In this document: one piece after another, positions 1-9,827 of the stretch
Position numbering within the stretch: position 1 is the stretch's first letter
Layout of the letters: every line of letters starts with the position of its first letter
Assembly: GCF_000808575.1 (NCBI RefSeq)
Contig: NZ_JWLW01000066.1
Span: 124,001-188,000 of the forward strand
Reading direction: 5' to 3'
Length of the DNA: 64,000 bases
Source of the DNA: Alteromonas marina
GTDB lineage: Bacteria; Pseudomonadota; Gammaproteobacteria; Enterobacterales; Alteromonadaceae
Notes under the pieces: model-generated
What the model saw: only the letters and a program-made list of their open reading frames with translations
The model's database searches: none
What the model was told of the DNA's origin: nothing
Made by a program: the position numbers and the translations under genes

Positions 1-918
1 ACCTGAAATATTGTACTTACCACCGCTACGGATATTCACAACAGTACGCATCGTTGCGCCTGCACCTGCGATACCGCCGATAAGACCAGCAAATGTATTA
101 CCAATACCTTGGCCGATTAGCTCTTTGTTACTATCGTGACGAGTACGCGTCATGTTATCAGCAACAAGAGATGTAAGTAGACTATCGATGGCTCCCAACA
201 CAGCTAGAATAAACGCGGCTTCAAGAATAAGCAGTGCTTTGCTTTGGTCAAATACTGGAAGGTGAAGGCTAGGTAAACCCGTCGGGATATCACCAAGAAT
301 TGGCACAGACAACGCTAAACTTACAAGCGTGCCAATGATAAGTGCAGCCAGTGCACCAGGCACATACTTGCCTAGTTGCGGTGGCCATTTGTAGGCAATA
401 ACCAAGGTACCAAGGCCTAACGCCAAGGTTGCAAAATCAATATCGGCAAGCGCGGTTGGCAAGTATGTCAATGCGCCGATTGTTCCGCCTGGAGGCTCAT
501 GGCCCAGCAAGCGGCCGATTTGGAGAATGATGATGATTGCACCGATGCCCGACATAAAGCCCGATATTACCGGGTAAGGCACCAGGCGAATGTATTGGCC
601 AACACCAAGGACACCAAAAACAATCTGGAATATACCGGCCAATATCACGGCGGTGAATATAAGGCTGGCGTCGCCTGACAGACTTGCGAACAAGCCTGCA
701 AGAACAACAACCATAGGCCCCGTTGGACCAGAAATCTGTGCTGGTGTACCACCGAAAAGCGCGGCAAAGAAGCCAACCGCAATAGCACCGTACAGACCCG
801 CCATTGGGCCTAAGCCTGACGCTACACCAAGTGCAAGCGCCAGTGGTAAAGCAACGATACCGGCTGTTAAACCGCCGGTAAAATCGCCTCGTAGGTTTGA
901 AAGGTTAATTTTTACCAT
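1..918 (-). CDS. SulP family anion transporter (probable bicarbonate/sulfate permease), 3' end outside the window
   Basis: Minus-strand reading frame open from the ATG at 918 to the window edge, giving 306 N-terminal residues with no stop; the C-terminal part, where a STAS domain would normally lie, is missing. The start reads MVKINLSNLRGDFTGGL, followed by the SulP hallmark stretch of alternating hydrophobic helices with GLGPMAGLYGA, GPTGPM and, later, a VADNMTRTRHDSNKE segment typical of the family's central helices. SulP proteins are inner-membrane anion transporters or symporters. Only 11 bp separate this start from the stop of the upstream carbonic anhydrase, so the two are probably co-transcribed. 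That pairing suggests bicarbonate as substrate (inference); sulfate or another anion cannot be excluded. Confidence 0.88.
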   Translation of the reverse strand, partial: MVKINLSNLRGDFTGGLTAGIVALPLALALGVASGLGPMAGLYGAIAVGFFAALFGGTPAQISGPTGPMVVVLAGLFASLSGDASLIFTAVILAGIFQIVFGVLGVGQYIRLVPYPVISGFMSGIGAIIIILQIGRLLGHEPPGGTIGALTYLPTALADIDFATLALGLGTLVIAYKWPPQLGKYVPGALAALIIGTLVSLALSVPILGDIPTGLPSLHLPVFDQSKALLILEAAFILAVLGAIDSLLTSLVADNMTRTRHDSNKELIGQGIGNTFAGLIGGIAGAGATMRTVVNIRSGGKYNISG

Positions 919-929
919 AGTTATAGACC

Positions 930-1583
930 TTATTCACCGCGAGCAAGTTGTGCTTCGGCAGTAGACTCGTCCATTACATCAAATTCACCAGACTCAGTAT
1001 TGTAGTAAAGCACTTCACCTGAACCAATGTTATAAACCCATCCGTGAAGTTTAACCTGACCTGTTGCAATTTTTGCAGCAACAGCAGGGTGAGTGCGAAG
1101 GTGCTGAATTTGCTGAACAACGTTCTCTTTCGTTACCGCTTCTAGGTCGTCAATAGAAAGGTCTGAATGGCCACAGCGCTCTTTAACAACTTCAGTTGCA
1201 ACACGGCAATGACCTAGCCACTCTTTTACATGCGGAAGCGCACTTAAGCCTTCAGGGTTGATGGCGCCTTTCATTGCACCACAGTCAGTATGGCCACAAA
1301 TAACAATGTGAGAAACGCCCAGTGCAGCAACTGCAAACTCAATAGACGCTGTCATGCCACCAGTTTGGTTGCTGTGAGGAGGTACGATGTTGCCCGCATT
1401 ACGGCAGATAAATAGCTCACCCGGATCAGTTTGTGTTACTAAGTTCGGGTCGATACGTGAATCAGAGCACGTAATGAAAAGCACTTCAGGGTTCTGCCCA
1501 GTAGCTAGTTTTTGAAACGTAGCTTTTTTGTTTGGGTAAACTTCTTTCTGGAATTTGGCAACACCTGAGATAACGTGATCCAT
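930..1583 (-). CDS. can: beta-class carbonic anhydrase
   Basis: A 217-residue protein of normal length for a bacterial beta-carbonic anhydrase, which interconverts CO2 and bicarbonate in the cytoplasm. The zinc site is visible: C39 and D41 in the CSDSR motif, H98 and C101 in GHTDCG; R43 is the usual partner of the aspartate. FICRNAGNIVPPH is also family typical. It is the first gene of a two-gene minus-strand unit with the SulP transporter just downstream. A LysR regulator is divergently transcribed across a 158-bp gap. Metabolic role (anaplerotic bicarbonate supply or pH balance) is inferred from the family and the neighbour. Confidence 0.95.
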   Translation of the reverse strand: MDHVISGVAKFQKEVYPNKKATFQKLATGQNPEVLFITCSDSRIDPNLVTQTDPGELFICRNAGNIVPPHSNQTGGMTASIEFAVAALGVSHIVICGHTDCGAMKGAINPEGLSALPHVKEWLGHCRVATEVVKERCGHSDLSIDDLEAVTKENVVQQIQHLRTHPAVAAKIATGQVKLHGWVYNIGSGEVLYYNTESGEFDVMDESTAEAQLARGE

Positions 1584-1672
1584 ATATAACTCCCAATTTT
1601 TTAATAATTGTAATGATTATGTAATTACGCCAGTTTCACCTGATAGATTAATAGTTTAATATACTAACTCGC

Positions 1673-1689
1673 GATAGCTAAATACTATC
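1673..1689. promoter_or_regulatory. Possible LysR-type operator in the can/lysR divergent region
   Basis: The interrupted inverted repeat GATAG-N7-CTATC lies between the carbonic anhydrase and the first LysR gene, an A/T-rich 158-bp divergent promoter region. LysR regulators commonly bind dyads of this size beside their own gene. The match is short and could be chance. Confidence 0.25.
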
Positions 1690-1741
1690 ACCGCTTACGT
1701 ATCACTACCCATAAGCATAGTAAGAGAGAGCCATTTTCACC

Positions 1742-2710
1742 ATGCAATTCAACGGAAAGACCCCGTCAATTAACCAAATCCGCTATTTTGTTGCAGTGGC
1801 TAAATACCTAAGCTTCAGGCAAGCAGCGGGAATACTGGGAATTAGTCAGCCTACTCTGACCAGTCAGATCAGTGCGCTAGAAAACCTCTTAGGGCTAACG
1901 CTTTTTGAACGTTCACGCACAGGAACGCTGTTATCTCCCCAAGGTAAAGCCTTGCTTGATGCAGCGGAAGAGGTGCTGCAGGCCTCTCAACGGTTCAGCG
2001 AAATTGCACGAGACTTGTCCGAGGGTGAAGTTGTAACCTACCGGTTAGGGATACCGCCAACACTAGGGCCTTATTTACTTCCCTTTGTGCTACCAGATCT
2101 GCACAAACGGAAGCCTGGCTTGCGCTTCTATGTTCGAGAAGGCGCCCCTAACGCATTGCAACACGGTCTACTGCGTGGTGAATATGACCTAATTCTTTCC
2201 CCACTTTCGGGCGAAAACTCTCAATTGATCACGCAACCACTCTTCAAAGAGCCTTTAAAATTCGTCACGCCTTCTGATCACAAATTGTCAGGAAAAGCCT
2301 ATGTTAAGCCAGAAGAAATAAGCGGCGAGAAAGTGTTAACACTCGAAGACCGACATCACTTTCATCATCAAGTGCAGCGCATTTGCGATGAGATTGGGGC
2401 AGATTTACAGCGTGATTATGAGGGCACCAGCCTAGATACTTTGCGTCAAATGGTGGTAATGGGCATGGGTGTAGCCTTCCTACCCGGGCTTTATATTCAT
2501 TCTGAGTTGCACAAGCCTGAAGCGTTACACGTGTGTGAGATTGCCGATATGCCTATTGAGCGTCAGCACTCATTAGCGTGGAGAAACACTGCGCCTGGAC
2601 GAAAGACCTTTAGAGAAATATCAATTATCATAAAAGAGATAATTGAAACTCGCCTGTCGGACGCCGTGACTATAGTCAGTGCTGCCCCAAGCCCTCTTCA
2701 AAAACGTTAA
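1742..2710 (+). CDS. LysR family regulator, OxyR-like but lacking the peroxidatic cysteine
   Basis: A 322-residue transcription regulator with an N-terminal winged helix-turn-helix (about residues 10-68, FRQAAGILGISQPTLTSQI) and a C-terminal substrate-binding-like domain. The core resembles OxyR (LGPYLLP, EGTSLDTLRQMVVMGMGVAFLPGL). In E. coli OxyR the redox pair is C199/C208 within EDGHCLRDQAMGFC. The colinear segment here is EDRHHFHHQVQRIC: the position of C199 is H206 while C215 matches C208. The protein should therefore not sense peroxide by the OxyR disulfide mechanism (inference). It is divergent from can-sulP, which it may regulate, and lies 17 bp before a second LysR gene. Confidence 0.85.
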   Translation: MQFNGKTPSINQIRYFVAVAKYLSFRQAAGILGISQPTLTSQISALENLLGLTLFERSRTGTLLSPQGKALLDAAEEVLQASQRFSEIARDLSEGEVVTYRLGIPPTLGPYLLPFVLPDLHKRKPGLRFYVREGAPNALQHGLLRGEYDLILSPLSGENSQLITQPLFKEPLKFVTPSDHKLSGKAYVKPEEISGEKVLTLEDRHHFHHQVQRICDEIGADLQRDYEGTSLDTLRQMVVMGMGVAFLPGLYIHSELHKPEALHVCEIADMPIERQHSLAWRNTAPGRKTFREISIIIKEIIETRLSDAVTIVSAAPSPLQKR

Positions 2711-2727
2711 ACTGGTTGTAATTTATT

Positions 2728-3615
2728 ATGATTGATAGACAACATTTACGAATAGTAAGAGCGATAGATGCTGAAGGCACGATGACAGAAGCGGCAAAAT
2801 CCCTTTTTCTAACCCAGTCAGCGTTAAGCCACGCAATGAAAAAGTTGGAAGCCCATTTTGACGTACCGCTTTGGAAAAAAGACGGCAGAAGACTCACGCT
2901 GACTCAGGCGGGTCAGAGTGTATTGGGCTTAGCTCACCGAGTTTTACCCCAGTTTGAGCATACTGAAGCCCAATTACGCAGATTCGCCGATGGTAAACAG
3001 GGCATATTACGTATTGGGATGGAGTGCTACCCGTGTTTTGAATGGTTGCTCAAGGTAGTGGCGCCTTTTTTGAAAGCCTTTCCAGATGTTGATGTAGATG
3101 TACGCCGCGCGTTCTCTTTTGGCGGTTTACAAGCACTTCACGGGTACGATATTGATATATTGCTCACGCCAGACCCTCTTTCACTTGAAACCATTACCTA
3201 CACGCCAGTGTTCGAATATGAACAAGTGTTGGTAATGGATAAGCACCACCCTCTAGCAGAGAAACCATTTGTTACACCGAAAGACTTAAGCAATGAGACC
3301 CTTATCACCTATCCCGTAGAACTCAGTCGACTGGACGTATTCACGCATTTTCTTACTCCTGCCAATTGCACAGTGAGGCAACATAAAACGATTGAAACCA
3401 CAGAGATCATCTTACAAATGGTAGCAGCGGGACGTGGTGTTACTGCGCTACCTAAATGGTTAATTGATGAATCAAAAGAAAGCGATCTCCTGACTTGTCG
3501 GTCGCTAGGTGAACAAGGCGTATCAAAAACGCTGTACTTGGGTCATAGAAAAGCGCAGGACGTATTGGGGTTTGTAGATGATTTCATTGCCCTTTCGCAA
3601 ACGCACAAGCCATAG
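2728..3615 (+). CDS. metR: LysR family regulator, MetR-like
   Basis: A 295-residue LysR protein with an N-terminal HTH (AKSLFLTQSALSHAMKKLE) and an effector domain very close to MetR: ECYPCFEWL matches ECHSCIQWL of E. coli MetR, and LITYPVELSRLDVFTHFLTPA matches the [21 protein letters not shown] region. MetR uses homocysteine as co-effector and activates methionine biosynthesis genes. metA and metH lie about 5 kb away on the other strand, which agrees with this role, although no MetR site was identified there. It follows the OxyR-like gene closely (17 bp) and may be co-transcribed with it. The specific assignment rests on remembered motifs. Confidence 0.72.
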   Translation: MIDRQHLRIVRAIDAEGTMTEAAKSLFLTQSALSHAMKKLEAHFDVPLWKKDGRRLTLTQAGQSVLGLAHRVLPQFEHTEAQLRRFADGKQGILRIGMECYPCFEWLLKVVAPFLKAFPDVDVDVRRAFSFGGLQALHGYDIDILLTPDPLSLETITYTPVFEYEQVLVMDKHHPLAEKPFVTPKDLSNETLITYPVELSRLDVFTHFLTPANCTVRQHKTIETTEIILQMVAAGRGVTALPKWLIDESKESDLLTCRSLGEQGVSKTLYLGHRKAQDVLGFVDDFIALSQTHKP

Positions 3616-3654
3616 GTTTTCCAAACTGTATTTCGGAAACTTATGTCAAACTAG

Positions 3655-3693
3655 GGAATAAAATAATTCGCTTGCCAACAATGTTGGCAAGCG
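3655..3693 (-). terminator. Rho-independent terminator of the chemoreceptor gene
   Basis: A perfect hairpin with 11-bp arms (CGCTTGCCAAC / GTTGGCAAGCG, 3-nt loop) lies at 3669-3693. On the minus strand it is followed by AATTATTTTATT, a loose U-rich tract. It sits just past the 3' end of the minus-strand MCP and past the 3' end of the plus-strand LysR gene, so it may act in both directions; the U-tract favours the minus strand. Confidence 0.65.
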
Positions 3694-3750
3694 ACAACGC
3701 TCTAATTAAAGACTGTCGCGCATTATGCGCGGTTAACGGTATGAATGGCG

Positions 3751-5772
3751 CTAAATTTTAAACTGCCCCACCAATTCTTTTAAGTCACCAGAGACGGCAC
3801 TTAGCTGCGTAGCTTCCACAGCTAACTCTTCTGCATGCTGACTAGTTTTATCACTTAAACCAGTGATAGCTACGAGCGACTTATTAATATCTTGCGCCAC
3901 CTCCGTTTGCTGCTCGGTCGCCAGTGCTATGTGAGTACTTTGCTCGTGAACCAAACCTATAGACTGGGTAATGTCTTTAAGCGTTTCGACCACTTTCTCT
4001 GTCTTATCGACACCAGATTGAGAACGGGTTTGTCCTTCCTGCATAACACTGTTGGTCTGCTCAGACATCGCCTGCAATCGCTCTACCATTTTTCGTATAT
4101 CAGTCGTCGATTCTTGTGTACGACTTGCTAATGAGCGAACTTCATCTGCAACAACGGCAAAGCCGCGCCCCTGTTCACCGGCTCTCGCCGCTTCAATGGC
4201 TGCGTTTAATGCCAGCAAATTAGTTTGTTCAGCTATGCTGTTAATGACATCGACTACAGCACCGATGCTATCTGACTCTTTGCTCAATCCGCCTACAACT
4301 TCAACCCCCTGACTGATGGCGTCAGCCAGCGCGCGAATTTCCCTCATGGCATCTTGCACTTGCTCACTGCCGGCTTGTACCAATTCATCTGCTTTAGTCG
4401 CAGCGTCACTGGACTGTGCCGCATTTTTTGAAATTTCAACGACGGTAGCAGCCATCTGCGTCACTGCCGTAGACACATTGTCCACCTGACTACGCTCTTG
4501 GTTAATTTCCTTGCTAGTGGCGTGACTCACATCTCGAAGGTGATCCGCTGCATCAGAAACAGCCTTGGTGTTAGCGGCAGTATCTTTAAGTAGCGATCTT
4601 AGTTTATCGGTAAAAGTATTAAACTCTATAGCAAGCGCACCGATTTCGTCGTTACTCTTAACTTCCAGACGCTTGGTTAAGTCGCCGTCGCCATGCGCTA
4701 TTTCCGCCATAGCGTTGCGCATTTCGACCAAAGGCTGAGTGACTTTAGCACTCGCAAAATAAGTAATAAGCGCTATTAATCCAATAATCACAAAGGCGAC
4801 GATAATTGCCGTAGTAATTGCATTATTTATAGGGCTATCAATGATGCTTGCAGGGATAAGAATACCCAGCGACCAGTTCATTTGTGGGTTAGTTAACTGA
4901 GCGTGCTCAAAAACCGCAACATAGTCTTCCCCCTTCCAGGTTACGTGCACAATACCAGATTCATTAGCCGCTATATTACTTGCCAACTTACCAAATCCTT
5001 CGGTGCTATCAAACACGCTGTCAAAGTTGCGAATAGAGGAGCTTAGTGGCAACGCTTTGCTTTGTTTTGGAAAGTAAACAATGTTTTGGTTTTCATCGAG
5101 TAAAAACGCCGTGCCTTGTTCTTCATAACGAATGGCATCTATGACCTTACCCACTGTGCTAATAAGAATATCGACCCCGCCAACGCCCAGTAACGCTCCA
5201 TTTTTGTATATCGGGGTTTGTACTACTGCAGATACGCTTCCATCTTGGGAATCGACAGCAGGAGGCGTTACATATAGCTTTCCTTTTTCAACGGCAGTAG
5301 TAAACCACGGACGCTTAGTTGCAAAGTAACCGGCGTTAGGATTGCCAGCATCAGGACCCGAAGTGTCGACGCCGACTCGGCCCTCTTCATAGAAGTATTC
5401 ACCCGTCTTAGCTGAACCAAAGAACGCAGATTTAATGATGGGATCTTGGCTGCTGATGCCCTCAAAAGTGGCATAAATATCTTTGGATTGAGCCAGTTGG
5501 CTTTCGGGCGCCCCTCGCGTGTTATGGCGCGTAAAAAAATCTTGTAGAAAAGGACTACTTAGGAACGCTCTAGCGACGCCGCCATAGGTTGCAAAGAAGC
5601 CTTCAACGTCATTAGCCTCACGTGCAACTAAGGATTTAAGCTCTTTTTCTACGCGACTGCGGGTGTTATCAGCAACGGTATTGACTAAGAAAAACGCCGT
5701 AATGAGTAACATCAAAGCTATGCTACCGCCAACGATAAGCATGAACTTTTTTTGGAGTGATATGGATTTCAT
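3751..5772 (-). CDS. Methyl-accepting chemotaxis protein with Cache sensor
   Basis: A 673-residue chemoreceptor. Transmembrane helix 1 spans about residues 10-30 and helix 2 about 320-342; the roughly 290-residue periplasmic part contains a dCache-type core ([21 protein letters not shown], then [10 protein letters not shown]). A HAMP linker follows (about 345-400), then the long coiled-coil signalling domain with the conserved tip [20 protein letters not shown] and [15 protein letters not shown], which contacts CheA and CheW. The ligand cannot be read from sequence; Cache domains of this class often bind amino acids or organic acids. It is monocistronic: a terminator hairpin lies downstream and a MITE-like element upstream. 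Its kinase partners are encoded in the che cluster at 12.4-19.1 kb. Confidence 0.95.
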   Translation of the reverse strand: MKSISLQKKFMLIVGGSIALMLLITAFFLVNTVADNTRSRVEKELKSLVAREANDVEGFFATYGGVARAFLSSPFLQDFFTRHNTRGAPESQLAQSKDIYATFEGISSQDPIIKSAFFGSAKTGEYFYEEGRVGVDTSGPDAGNPNAGYFATKRPWFTTAVEKGKLYVTPPAVDSQDGSVSAVVQTPIYKNGALLGVGGVDILISTVGKVIDAIRYEEQGTAFLLDENQNIVYFPKQSKALPLSSSIRNFDSVFDSTEGFGKLASNIAANESGIVHVTWKGEDYVAVFEHAQLTNPQMNWSLGILIPASIIDSPINNAITTAIIVAFVIIGLIALITYFASAKVTQPLVEMRNAMAEIAHGDGDLTKRLEVKSNDEIGALAIEFNTFTDKLRSLLKDTAANTKAVSDAADHLRDVSHATSKEINQERSQVDNVSTAVTQMAATVVEISKNAAQSSDAATKADELVQAGSEQVQDAMREIRALADAISQGVEVVGGLSKESDSIGAVVDVINSIAEQTNLLALNAAIEAARAGEQGRGFAVVADEVRSLASRTQESTTDIRKMVERLQAMSEQTNSVMQEGQTRSQSGVDKTEKVVETLKDITQSIGLVHEQSTHIALATEQQTEVAQDINKSLVAITGLSDKTSQHAEELAVEATQLSAVSGDLKELVGQFKI

Positions 5773-5829
5773 TTGTACTTCTCATTGTTTACTAAACGCC
5801 ACAACGTGTGAAAAGTGTATTCCAGCACT

Positions 5830-6095
5830 AGGGCCTGTTGACCTTTGTTGTACATTTTTGCAGCGGTCTTTGTGCCATCTAGACAAGGCGGATGTTTGAC
5901 GGTTTAGTGGTTCTAAGTCGAAAACATTTAACGCAGTATAGATGGCACAAAGGCGCTGCCCGAAGGGGTCGTTATGGAAGCCTTTTACTCTTTGTCACAG
6001 CCCTTTAACTTAGCCCAATAGGCTTGCAGGACTGTTTCGCGATTAAAAGGCTTCCATTTAGTACAAAATTCGTACATCAAAGGTCAACAGGCCCT
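5830..6095. mobile_element. MITE-like palindromic element with 24-bp terminal inverted repeats
   Basis: The 488-bp gap between the MCP and ppnP holds this 266-bp element. Its ends, 5830-5853 and 6072-6095, are inverted repeats agreeing at 23 of 24 positions and starting AGGGCCTGTTGACCTTTG. Inside are two further perfect inverted repeats: 5868-5880 with 5940-5952 (13 bp) and 5974-5987 with 6044-6057 (14 bp), so each strand could fold into nested hairpins. There is no transposase ORF and no clear target-site duplication. A non-autonomous transposon relic mobilised in trans is the likeliest explanation. The remaining gap sequence, 5773-5829 and 6096-6260, is A/T-rich and shows nothing else I can support. 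Confidence 0.75.
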
Positions 6096-6260
6096 GATAA
6101 TTCGCACACATTTCAGGTTTAGTTTTATTAGTATAAAAGCGCAAGTGAGCCGAGCTCGCTTGCACTTCTAATACTTTGAGATATAAAGAGAAATTTTACA
6201 ACCTCTGAAAGTCAATTCTACGAAAGTTTAAATACAGAGTGAATTGAACGCTTTTAAGAA

Positions 6261-6545
6261 TTAGCTGTAAAAGCAAAGATAAGCGGTAGGCGTAGACACT
6301 TTTACGTCAAAAGAAGCATCGGCGGGTACATTAAAGCTGGTGCCTGTAGCAAAAGATTGCCATTCGTCACTTCCCGGAAGCTTCACAACTAGCTCACCTT
6401 CTACTACTTTCATTAGCTCTTTTTGAGAGGTAGAAAATGTGTATTCACCCGGAGACATCACACCCGAGGTGCAGGGGCCGTTTGCAGATTCAAACCCAAT
6501 CGAGCTCACTTTATTGTCGAAATAATGGTTTACTTTAAAGCTCAT
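6261..6545 (-). CDS. ppnP: Pyrimidine/purine nucleoside phosphorylase (YaiE/PpnP family)
   Basis: A 94-residue single-cupin protein matching PpnP, which phosphorolyses nucleosides to free base and ribose 1-phosphate. Family motifs: [45 protein letters not shown] and the C-terminal PTAYLCFY. A start five codons upstream exists, but the ATG at 6545 is preferred because a GGAG lies 7 nt upstream of it and the protein then begins MSFKVN, in keeping with the family. It follows the DUF938 gene by a short gap on the same strand and could be the distal gene of the methionine operon, though no functional tie is evident. Confidence 0.92.
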   Translation of the reverse strand: MSFKVNHYFDNKVSSIGFESANGPCTSGVMSPGEYTFSTSQKELMKVVEGELVVKLPGSDEWQSFATGTSFNVPADASFDVKVSTPTAYLCFYS

Positions 6546-6579
6546 AGCTACTCCTTTCATTGATGCAAGAGATGCTTTT

Positions 6580-7170
6580 CTAGCGTTTTTGCCAAATAAG
6601 CATATGGTTATTGGCGGGCATGTCGATTATGTCTTGCAAGCTTAACTCGCCTGCCCAAGCAGTAAGCTCATTGATATCTCGGTAGCCACCATAGCCGCGC
6701 GCTAAAAGCGATGTATGGAAGGCTTGATTACTTTCAGAAGTAAACTTACCGCTGTGTGTAAAAGGGCCATACTGACAGAATATGCCCCCTTGGGGTAAGT
6801 GCAACGCTACCAATTCCATTAGTAGCTTCGCCTCTTCTTTCTGCATGATATGTGCGGTGTTTGCCGTAAAAATGCTGTCTACGTCAAGACTGGGAAAGTC
6901 ATCTTGCCCAACGGTAAATGCTATGGGAGGTTTTATATTCTCCGCATTTGAATCACTCAACCACGCGGCAATGCCTTCGTGATAGTGTGGTTGGTCGCTT
7001 GTGTGCCAAATAAGATGGGGTAAGTGTTCAGCCAAAAATACGGCGTGCTGACCTGTTCCGCTTCCTATTTCCAATACTTGTCGGCAGTTAGCAAATGTAC
7101 GTTCAAGCACACTCAAAATAGCGCGCTTGTTGTTCTCACAGGCCTGACTAAAAGGCTTTTCGATTTGCAT
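6580..7170 (-). CDS. DUF938 family SAM-dependent methyltransferase
   Basis: About 196 residues from the preferred start. The N-terminal [15 protein letters not shown] and [21 protein letters not shown] (SAM-binding glycine loop) identify the DUF938 family, whose substrate is not known to me. The ATG at 7170 is chosen because AGGGAAGG lies about 5 nt upstream and the protein then begins [11 protein letters not shown] as in relatives; an alternative ATG at 7194 overlaps the metH stop as TAATG and would give 204 residues. Position directly behind metH is suggestive of co-transcription with enzymes of the methyl cycle, but that is context only. Confidence 0.85.
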   Translation of the reverse strand: MQIEKPFSQACENNKRAILSVLERTFANCRQVLEIGSGTGQHAVFLAEHLPHLIWHTSDQPHYHEGIAAWLSDSNAENIKPPIAFTVGQDDFPSLDVDSIFTANTAHIMQKEEAKLLMELVALHLPQGGIFCQYGPFTHSGKFTSESNQAFHTSLLARGYGGYRDINELTAWAGELSLQDIIDMPANNHMLIWQKR

Positions 7171-7193
7171 ATACCTTCCCTGCCTTACCAGCA

Positions 7194-9818
7194 TTAATCA
7201 CTTAGGTTAGGACCCAACCACTTTTCAGCTTCTTCTAAGGTCCAGCCTTTTCGTGTGGCGTAATCTTCTACTTGGTCGGCTTGAATTTTGGCAACCGCAA
7301 AGTATTTGGCATCAGGGTGTGCAAAATACCAACCCGATACCGACGCGCCCGGCCACATGGCGTAACTTTCCGTGAGCTTCATACCTGTGTGCTGCTCTGC
7401 TGACAATAAATCCCAAATAAGCTGCTTTTCGGTGTGTTCTGGACACGCAGCGTAGCCTGGTGCCGGTCTAATGCCCTGATATTTTTCGCGGATAAGTTCT
7501 TCGTTACTTAGTGATTCGTTAGCGGCGTAGCCCCAATAGTGCTTACGCACCTGCTCGTGAAGATATTCCGCAAACGCTTCGGCAAGTCTGTCTGCCACTG
7601 CTTTTACCATAATACCGTTGTAGTCATCGCCTGCTTGAATATAGCTATCAGCAAGCTCGTCTTCCCCTATACCACCGGTAACGGCAAAAGCGCCCACATA
7701 ATCATTTATGCCACTAGATTTATCAGCAACAAAGTCTGCTAAACAATAATTAGCAAATTTGTCTTTTAGCGTTTGCTGACGCAAGTGATGGGCAACACCT
7801 TGAACTTGGTTTCTCGACTCATCAGTATAAATTTCAACATCGTCATTAACGCGGTTGGCAGGAAACAAACCGATAACGCCTTTCGCCTGAAGGCTGTTCT
7901 CTTCGATAATTTTATCTAACATGGCGTTGGCGTCGTTAAACAGTGACTGTGCCTGCTCCCCCACCACCTCATCTTCAAGTATACGGGGGTACTTGCCCGC
8001 TAACGACCAGGTTAAGAAGAAAGGTGTCCAGTCGATGTAGTTACGCAGGGTAGCTAAATCTGCGGTTACCGGTGTTACACCTAGGTTCGCAGGCTTTACT
8101 GGTAAAGTCGTAAAATCTGGCTTAAAAGCGTTTTCTCTGGCCTGTTCTAACGTCACCGGCTTGCTGCGCGGCTTTTTACGGGCGTGCTGTTCACGTACCG
8201 TATCGTATTCTTTTGCCAATTCCTGCGCGTAAATCTCGCGGGACGTTTTGTTTAGAAGGCGCTGACATACGCCTACTGCTCTACTAGCATTTGGAACATA
8301 GGCTACAGGCGCATGGTAGTTTTGTTCAATTTTTACCGCAGTGTGCGCTTTAGACGTAGTCGCCCCGCCAATAAGCAGCGGGATATCAAAGCCCTGACGC
8401 TCCATTTCTTTGGCAACGTGAACCATTTCATCTAGTGAAGGTGTAATAAGGCCCGACAGGCCTATCATATCAACGTTTTCATCTTTAGCGGTTTGTAAGA
8501 TTGTCGCCGCTGGCACCATTACGCCAAGATCAATCACTTCAAAGTTATTGCACTGAAGTACCACGCCTACGATATTTTTACCGATATCGTGAACGTCACC
8601 TTTTACCGTAGCGAGAAGAATTTTACCGTTGCTTTTCGCATCGTCTGACTTTTCTTGTTCAATAAAAGGCTGTAAATGGGCAACCGCTTTTTTCATTACG
8701 CGGGCCGACTTTACCACCTGCGGAAGGAACATCTTACCTTCACCGAATAAATCCCCTACTACGTTCATGCCATCCATTAATGGCCCTTCGATAACGTGTA
8801 ACGGACGCTCAGCTTGCTGACGCGCTTCTTCGGTATCTTCAATGATGTAATCGGTAATGCCTTTAACAAGCGCATGCTCTAAGCGCTTATTCACTTCTTG
8901 CTCGCGCCAGGATAAATCTTCCTTCGCGGCCGCTTTACCGTCGCCTTGATAGTTCGGTGCAATATCGAGTAAGCGTTCAGTAGCATCACTTCTGCGGTTT
9001 AAAATCACATCTTCAACCGCATCGCGCAATTCAGCGGGTATTTCGTCGTATACTTCTAGCTGGCCTGCATTCACAATAGCCATATCCATACCGGCTCGAA
9101 TAGCGTGATATAGGAATACCGAGTGCATAGCTTCGCGAACCGGGTTGTTCCCTCTGAACGAGAACGAAATATTAGAAAGGCCGCCGGAAATATGTGAGTA
9201 CGGACAGGTTTTACGTATCTCGCGGGTAGCTTCAATAAAATCAACCGCGTAGTTATCGTGCTCCTCAATACCCGTCGCTACTGCAAAAATATTGGGGTCA
9301 AAAATAATATCTTCAGGTGGAAAGCCGATTTCTTCTGTCAGCAGCTTGTAGCTACGCTGACAAATCTCAACTTTGCGCTCTTCTGTATCGGCCTGGCCGG
9401 TCTCGTCAAACGCCATAACTACGGTTGCAGCACCATAGCGCTTTATTAACTTAGCTTGGTTTAAGAAGATCTCTTCCCCTTCTTTTAAGCTGATAGAGTT
9501 AACAATCGCTTTGCCCTGCACACACTTAAGCCCAGCTTCGATGATCTCCCATTTAGACGAGTCGATCATAATGGGAACTCGGCTAATATCTGGCTCAGAG
9601 GCAATCAGGTTTAAAAAGGTGATCATGGCCTGCTTTGAATCAAGCATGGCCTCGTCCATATTGATATCAATGATTTGAGCACCGTTTTCTACCTGCTGTC
9701 TTGCGACATCAAGTGCGGTTTCATAATCACCTTCAAGAATAAGACGTTTAAAGCGAGCAGAGCCTGTAACGTTGGTGCGCTCACCGATATTAATAAATGT
9801 AGAAAATTCTGCGCTCAT
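7194..9818 (-). CDS. metH: Cobalamin-dependent methionine synthase, C-terminal part (folate, B12 and reactivation modules)
   Basis: An 874-residue protein equivalent to E. coli MetH from about residue 350 onward. Order: pterin-binding domain ([20 protein letters not shown], residues 1-290), B12 cap (about 310-390), cobalamin-binding Rossmann domain with DVHDIGKN (axial ligand H410) and an AdoMet-binding reactivation domain at the end ([12 protein letters not shown]). It transfers the methyl group of methyl-tetrahydrofolate through cobalamin to homocysteine. The homocysteine module is absent; it is encoded by the preceding ORF. The ATG is strong: AGGAGGG lies 6 nt upstream and overlaps the UAG of that ORF, in the same frame. 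All parts look intact, so this is a natural two-subunit split rather than decay (inference). Confidence 0.93.
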   Translation of the reverse strand: MSAEFSTFINIGERTNVTGSARFKRLILEGDYETALDVARQQVENGAQIIDINMDEAMLDSKQAMITFLNLIASEPDISRVPIMIDSSKWEIIEAGLKCVQGKAIVNSISLKEGEEIFLNQAKLIKRYGAATVVMAFDETGQADTEERKVEICQRSYKLLTEEIGFPPEDIIFDPNIFAVATGIEEHDNYAVDFIEATREIRKTCPYSHISGGLSNISFSFRGNNPVREAMHSVFLYHAIRAGMDMAIVNAGQLEVYDEIPAELRDAVEDVILNRRSDATERLLDIAPNYQGDGKAAAKEDLSWREQEVNKRLEHALVKGITDYIIEDTEEARQQAERPLHVIEGPLMDGMNVVGDLFGEGKMFLPQVVKSARVMKKAVAHLQPFIEQEKSDDAKSNGKILLATVKGDVHDIGKNIVGVVLQCNNFEVIDLGVMVPAATILQTAKDENVDMIGLSGLITPSLDEMVHVAKEMERQGFDIPLLIGGATTSKAHTAVKIEQNYHAPVAYVPNASRAVGVCQRLLNKTSREIYAQELAKEYDTVREQHARKKPRSKPVTLEQARENAFKPDFTTLPVKPANLGVTPVTADLATLRNYIDWTPFFLTWSLAGKYPRILEDEVVGEQAQSLFNDANAMLDKIIEENSLQAKGVIGLFPANRVNDDVEIYTDESRNQVQGVAHHLRQQTLKDKFANYCLADFVADKSSGINDYVGAFAVTGGIGEDELADSYIQAGDDYNGIMVKAVADRLAEAFAEYLHEQVRKHYWGYAANESLSNEELIREKYQGIRPAPGYAACPEHTEKQLIWDLLSAEQHTGMKLTESYAMWPGASVSGWYFAHPDAKYFAVAKIQADQVEDYATRKGWTLEEAEKWLGPNLSD

Positions 9819-9827
9819 TATGCCCTC

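Noticed and set aside
590..964. Plus-strand ORF of 124 codons
   Set aside because: It is antisense to the SulP gene, whose minus-strand frame shows clear family motifs; the plus-strand product is low-complexity and unlike any protein I know.
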